A stretch of DNA of 64,000 bases from Mycolicibacterium chlorophenolicum (GTDB lineage Bacteria; Actinomycetota; Actinomycetes; Mycobacteriales; Mycobacteriaceae). The number at the start of each line of letters is the position of its first letter. The first letter of the stretch is position 1. The position numbers were made by a program, and so were the translations under genes. Positions 61,956 through 64,000 of the stretch are shown in pieces. The stretch covers positions 704,780-768,779 of the forward strand of contig NZ_JYNL01000069.1 in the NCBI RefSeq assembly GCF_001044235.1, given 5' to 3'. Below the pieces are notes generated by a model, which saw nothing but the letters and a program-made list of their open reading frames with translations, was not told where the DNA came from and made no database searches.

Positions 61956-62954
61956 TCAGACCTTCGGGCTGTAGAAGTGCGGGTCGTCGCGATACTCCAC
62001 CGGGGGTAGGTTGCGCGCCGGCGTCTCGACCAGGGGCGAATCGGCCGGCAACCGACCGTGCGCCCGGTCCCAGGCCGACCGTTTGCGCGGGTGCATCAGC
62101 AGCCGTCTGGGCAGGACCCGGGTGACCTGATGGACCGCGGCGCCGAACAGTCTGTGCAGCCGCTCCTGACGGGGCGACCACGAATAGCCCATCAACTCGC
62201 GCACGGCCGGATCGAACAAGCCGACCGTGGTGAAGTCGAAGAACCGCTGCATCCCCGCGACGTTGAGACGCCACAGCCAATCGGGCATCCAGTCCAGCGA
62301 CGGGTGCTTGGGCATCGTCGACAGGTCGAGGACCTCGCGCGCGGCCCAGTTGTCCTCCAACACGTTGCGGCACATGTGATCCCAGTACCGCTCGAAGTCC
62401 TCCCAGCTCGCGGGCACCGGCCGCATGCTCATGCCGTACATCCGGTACCACGTGACGTGTTCGTCGAACAGCTGCCGCTTCTGCGCCTCGGTCAGTCCTC
62501 CGCCCAGCCATTCGGCGGCCAGCAGCGTCGACTTGAAGAACGTCGCGTGCGCCCAGTAGAAGACCTCCGGGTTCAGCGCGCTGTACCGGCGGCCCTGGTC
62601 GTCGACGCCCTTGATGCCGATGTGGTAGTCGCGGACCTCCGCCCCGGTCTTCGGCGCGCGGTCACCGTCGAACACCACGCCGCCGATCGGGTAGACCGAC
62701 CGGAACAGCCGCGGCATCCGCTCGAGAAAGAAGATCGAGTGTTGCTGCACCGCGGCGCCGAGCTGGGGATGCATGTTCTGCATCGACCCCGCCCACGGCC
62801 CCTGCAGCATGCCGGTCCACTGGCCGAAGTACTTCCAGGTGAGCGATTCCGGGCCGAGCGGCGCCGGCACGTCGTCATAGCCGCCGGCGACCGGGCACCC
62901 GGCCGCGACGGATCCGCTGGTCACCGGGCACGAGACGGACGTATCTTGAGTCAC
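61956..62954 (-). CDS. MpaB/DUF2236 family oxygenase-like protein
   Basis: 332 aa. Typical features: WKYFGQWTGMLQGPWAGSMQ, HPQLGAAVQQHSIFFLERMP RLFRSVYPIGG in sections, then ALNPEVFYWAHATFFKSTLL and the HVTWYRMYGMSMRPVP segment. These His-rich all-helical proteins include the rubber oxygenase Lcp fold and fungal MpaB; heme-type oxygenase activity is possible. Probably cytoplasmic. Separated from the upstream TetR gene (divergent) by 56 bp, so likely controlled by it. Confidence 0.85.
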   Translation of the reverse strand: MTQDTSVSCPVTSGSVAAGCPVAGGYDDVPAPLGPESLTWKYFGQWTGMLQGPWAGSMQNMHPQLGAAVQQHSIFFLERMPRLFRSVYPIGGVVFDGDRAPKTGAEVRDYHIGIKGVDDQGRRYSALNPEVFYWAHATFFKSTLLAAEWLGGGLTEAQKRQLFDEHVTWYRMYGMSMRPVPASWEDFERYWDHMCRNVLEDNWAAREVLDLSTMPKHPSLDWMPDWLWRLNVAGMQRFFDFTTVGLFDPAVRELMGYSWSPRQERLHRLFGAAVHQVTRVLPRRLLMHPRKRSAWDRAHGRLPADSPLVETPARNLPPVEYRDDPHFYSPKV

Positions 62955-63010
62955 TGCTGAGTTTCCCCGATTCTGACTACAGGCGTTGTCACTGCGAGCT
63001 TAGGAGGACC

Positions 63011-63592
63011 GTGCCGTCCGGTCAACGACGCGGCCGATGGTCGGGCGTTCCGCTGCGGGATCGTCAGGCGCTGCGCCGCGACGAACTGATCACTGCGGGC
63101 ATCAGCCTGCTGGGCAGCCCGGGCGGGCCGAGCCTGACCGTGCGTGCGGTGTGCCGTGCGGCCGGGTTGACCGAGCGCTACTTCTACGAGAGCTTCGCCG
63201 ACCGCGACGAATACGTGGCGGCCGTCTACGACGAGGTCTGCAGCGCGGCGATGTCGACGCTGATGCGCTCGGAGAGCATGCGCGACGCCGTCGAGCGGTT
63301 CGTCTCGTTGATGGTCGACGACCCCGCCCGGGGCAGGGTGCTGCTGCTGGCGCCCGAGGCCGAGCCCGTCCTCGCCCAGTCCGGGGCGCGCTGGATGCCG
63401 AACTTCATCGAGCTGCTGCAGCGCAATCTGACGCGCATCACCGACCCCACGCGGCAGGCCATGGTTGCCACCGGCCTGATCGGGGCACTCACTGCTCTGT
63501 TCACCGCATACCTCGACGGCCGCCTCGCGGCGACCCGCGAGCAGTTCATCGATCACTGCGCTGAGCTCCTGCTCAGCCGGGCATCGAGCTGA
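63011..63592 (+). CDS. TetR-family transcriptional regulator
   Basis: 193 aa, GTG start with TAGGAGG 6 bp upstream. HTH: RRDELITAGISLLGSPGGPS, LTVRAVCRAAGLTERYFYES, FADRDEYVAAVY. Helical ligand-binding domain follows. Divergent from the MpaB gene, its probable target, and upstream of desA1 in the same orientation. Confidence 0.9.
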   Translation: MPSGQRRGRWSGVPLRDRQALRRDELITAGISLLGSPGGPSLTVRAVCRAAGLTERYFYESFADRDEYVAAVYDEVCSAAMSTLMRSESMRDAVERFVSLMVDDPARGRVLLLAPEAEPVLAQSGARWMPNFIELLQRNLTRITDPTRQAMVATGLIGALTALFTAYLDGRLAATREQFIDHCAELLLSRASS

Positions 63593-63652
63593 TTCGTCCG
63601 CGGTGTGAGCTACGGCGCGGTGACTTGAATGTCACCGACTTACACAGATATA

Positions 63653-63680
63653 TTGACTGCAACCATCAGGTACAGATAAC
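63653..63680 (+). promoter_or_regulatory. Possible sigma-A-like promoter for desA1
   Basis: TTGACT at 63653-63658 and GATAAC at 63675-63680, spaced 16 bp, match a housekeeping -35/-10 pair. The -10 ends only 10 bp before the ATG, giving a very short leader despite GGAGGT at 63682; an alternative upstream promoter is possible. Confidence 0.4.
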
Positions 63681-63690
63681 CGGAGGTGTC

Positions 63691-64000
63691 ATGGCGAAGG
63701 ACCTGACCGATCTGCAGCTGCTGACCGAACTCGAGCCCGTCGTCGAGCCTCTGGTCAACCGGCACATGCAGATGAAGAAGGACTGGAACCCGCACGACTT
63801 CATCCCGTGGTCCGACGGCAAGAACTACTACGCACTCGGCGGCCAGGACTGGGACATCGAGCAGTCGAAGCTGTCCGAGGTCGCCCGGGTCGCGATGCTG
63901 ACCAACCTCCTCACCGAGGACAACCTGCCCTCCTATCACCGCGAGATCGCGATGAACTTCAGCATGGACGGGCCCTGGGGTTTCTGGGTCAACCGCTGGA
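63691..64000 (+). CDS. desA1: Acyl-ACP desaturase, DesA1-like (5' part)
   Basis: 103 codons then the window ends. LTDLQLLTELEPVVEPLVNR, WNPHDFIPWSDGKNYYALGG, and TEDNLPSYHREIAMN with the first di-iron Glu, almost identical in layout to mycobacterial DesA1. It introduces a double bond into acyl-ACP, feeding mycolic acid synthesis. GGAGGT precedes ATG 63691. The di-iron EENRH helix lies past the right edge. Confidence 0.92.
   Translation, partial: MAKDLTDLQLLTELEPVVEPLVNRHMQMKKDWNPHDFIPWSDGKNYYALGGQDWDIEQSKLSEVARVAMLTNLLTEDNLPSYHREIAMNFSMDGPWGFWVNRW

Overview
The window looks like chromosomal DNA of a mycobacterium, probably an environmental, fast-growing type (Mycolicibacterium-like). Support: very high G+C with G/C-ending codons, paired FadB/FadA, an adjacent DapC-type aminotransferase, two F420-type luciferase-fold oxidoreductases, a secreted chorismate mutase, a DesA1-type acyl-ACP desaturase, MpaB-family proteins, an L,D-transpeptidase and many TetR regulators. 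This is inferred from gene content and protein resemblance; no database was searched.

Layout. 1-3.4 kb: 5' part of a large secreted Ig-like repeat protein (minus strand, runs off the left edge) with an almost perfect tandem 366-bp repeat. 4.1-6.8 kb: F420-type oxidoreductase, GlxA-like regulator, PPOX protein. 6.8-10.2 kb: fadB-fadA beta-oxidation operon. 10.4-32.6 kb: an accessory catabolic block between fadA and dapC, which are neighbours in M. tuberculosis. It holds a MarR-controlled OYE/RidA group with L-2-hydroxyglutarate oxidase, a GntR-controlled group (E1/E2 2-oxoacid dehydrogenase, VOC protein, GntR, aldehyde dehydrogenase, CMD protein), and a LacI-controlled group (Liv-type ABC transporter, M24 protein, 3-hydroxyisobutyrate-dehydrogenase-like enzyme, aldehyde dehydrogenase, MFS, NMT1-like protein). 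Convincing operator palindromes sit beside most of these regulators. 32.8-44.3 kb: core-like genes (dapC, LLM oxidoreductase, two SRPBCC paralogues, LuxR ATPase regulator, CDF transporter, UBP zinc finger, CrtI-like oxidoreductase with TetR, lactonase-like MBL, TetR, chorismate mutase).

44.3-59.5 kb: a composite genomic island in the 3' end of tRNA-Phe. Three copies of a 53-bp tRNA segment (44322, 46250, 59433) divide it into a 1.9-kb and a 13.2-kb element with related ends, so two related elements appear to be integrated in tandem. Cargo: an orphan two-TM protein with a beta-rich domain, a HEPN-motif protein, a helical protein, an HTH/toxin-like pair, a 2,021-codon Avs-like STAND NTPase with a nuclease-like N-terminus, a truncated NUDIX gene, an AlpA-type HTH, and a tyrosine integrase broken by two in-frame TGA codons. 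This reads as a defence island that has lost its own mobility. The Avs-like gene also seems frameshifted near its 3' end.

59.4-64 kb: tRNA-Phe, -Asp, -Glu (minus) and tRNA-Lys (plus), then a Ser/Thr kinase, DUF2510 protein, L,D-transpeptidase, MpaB-family protein, TetR regulator and the start of desA1 (runs off the right edge).
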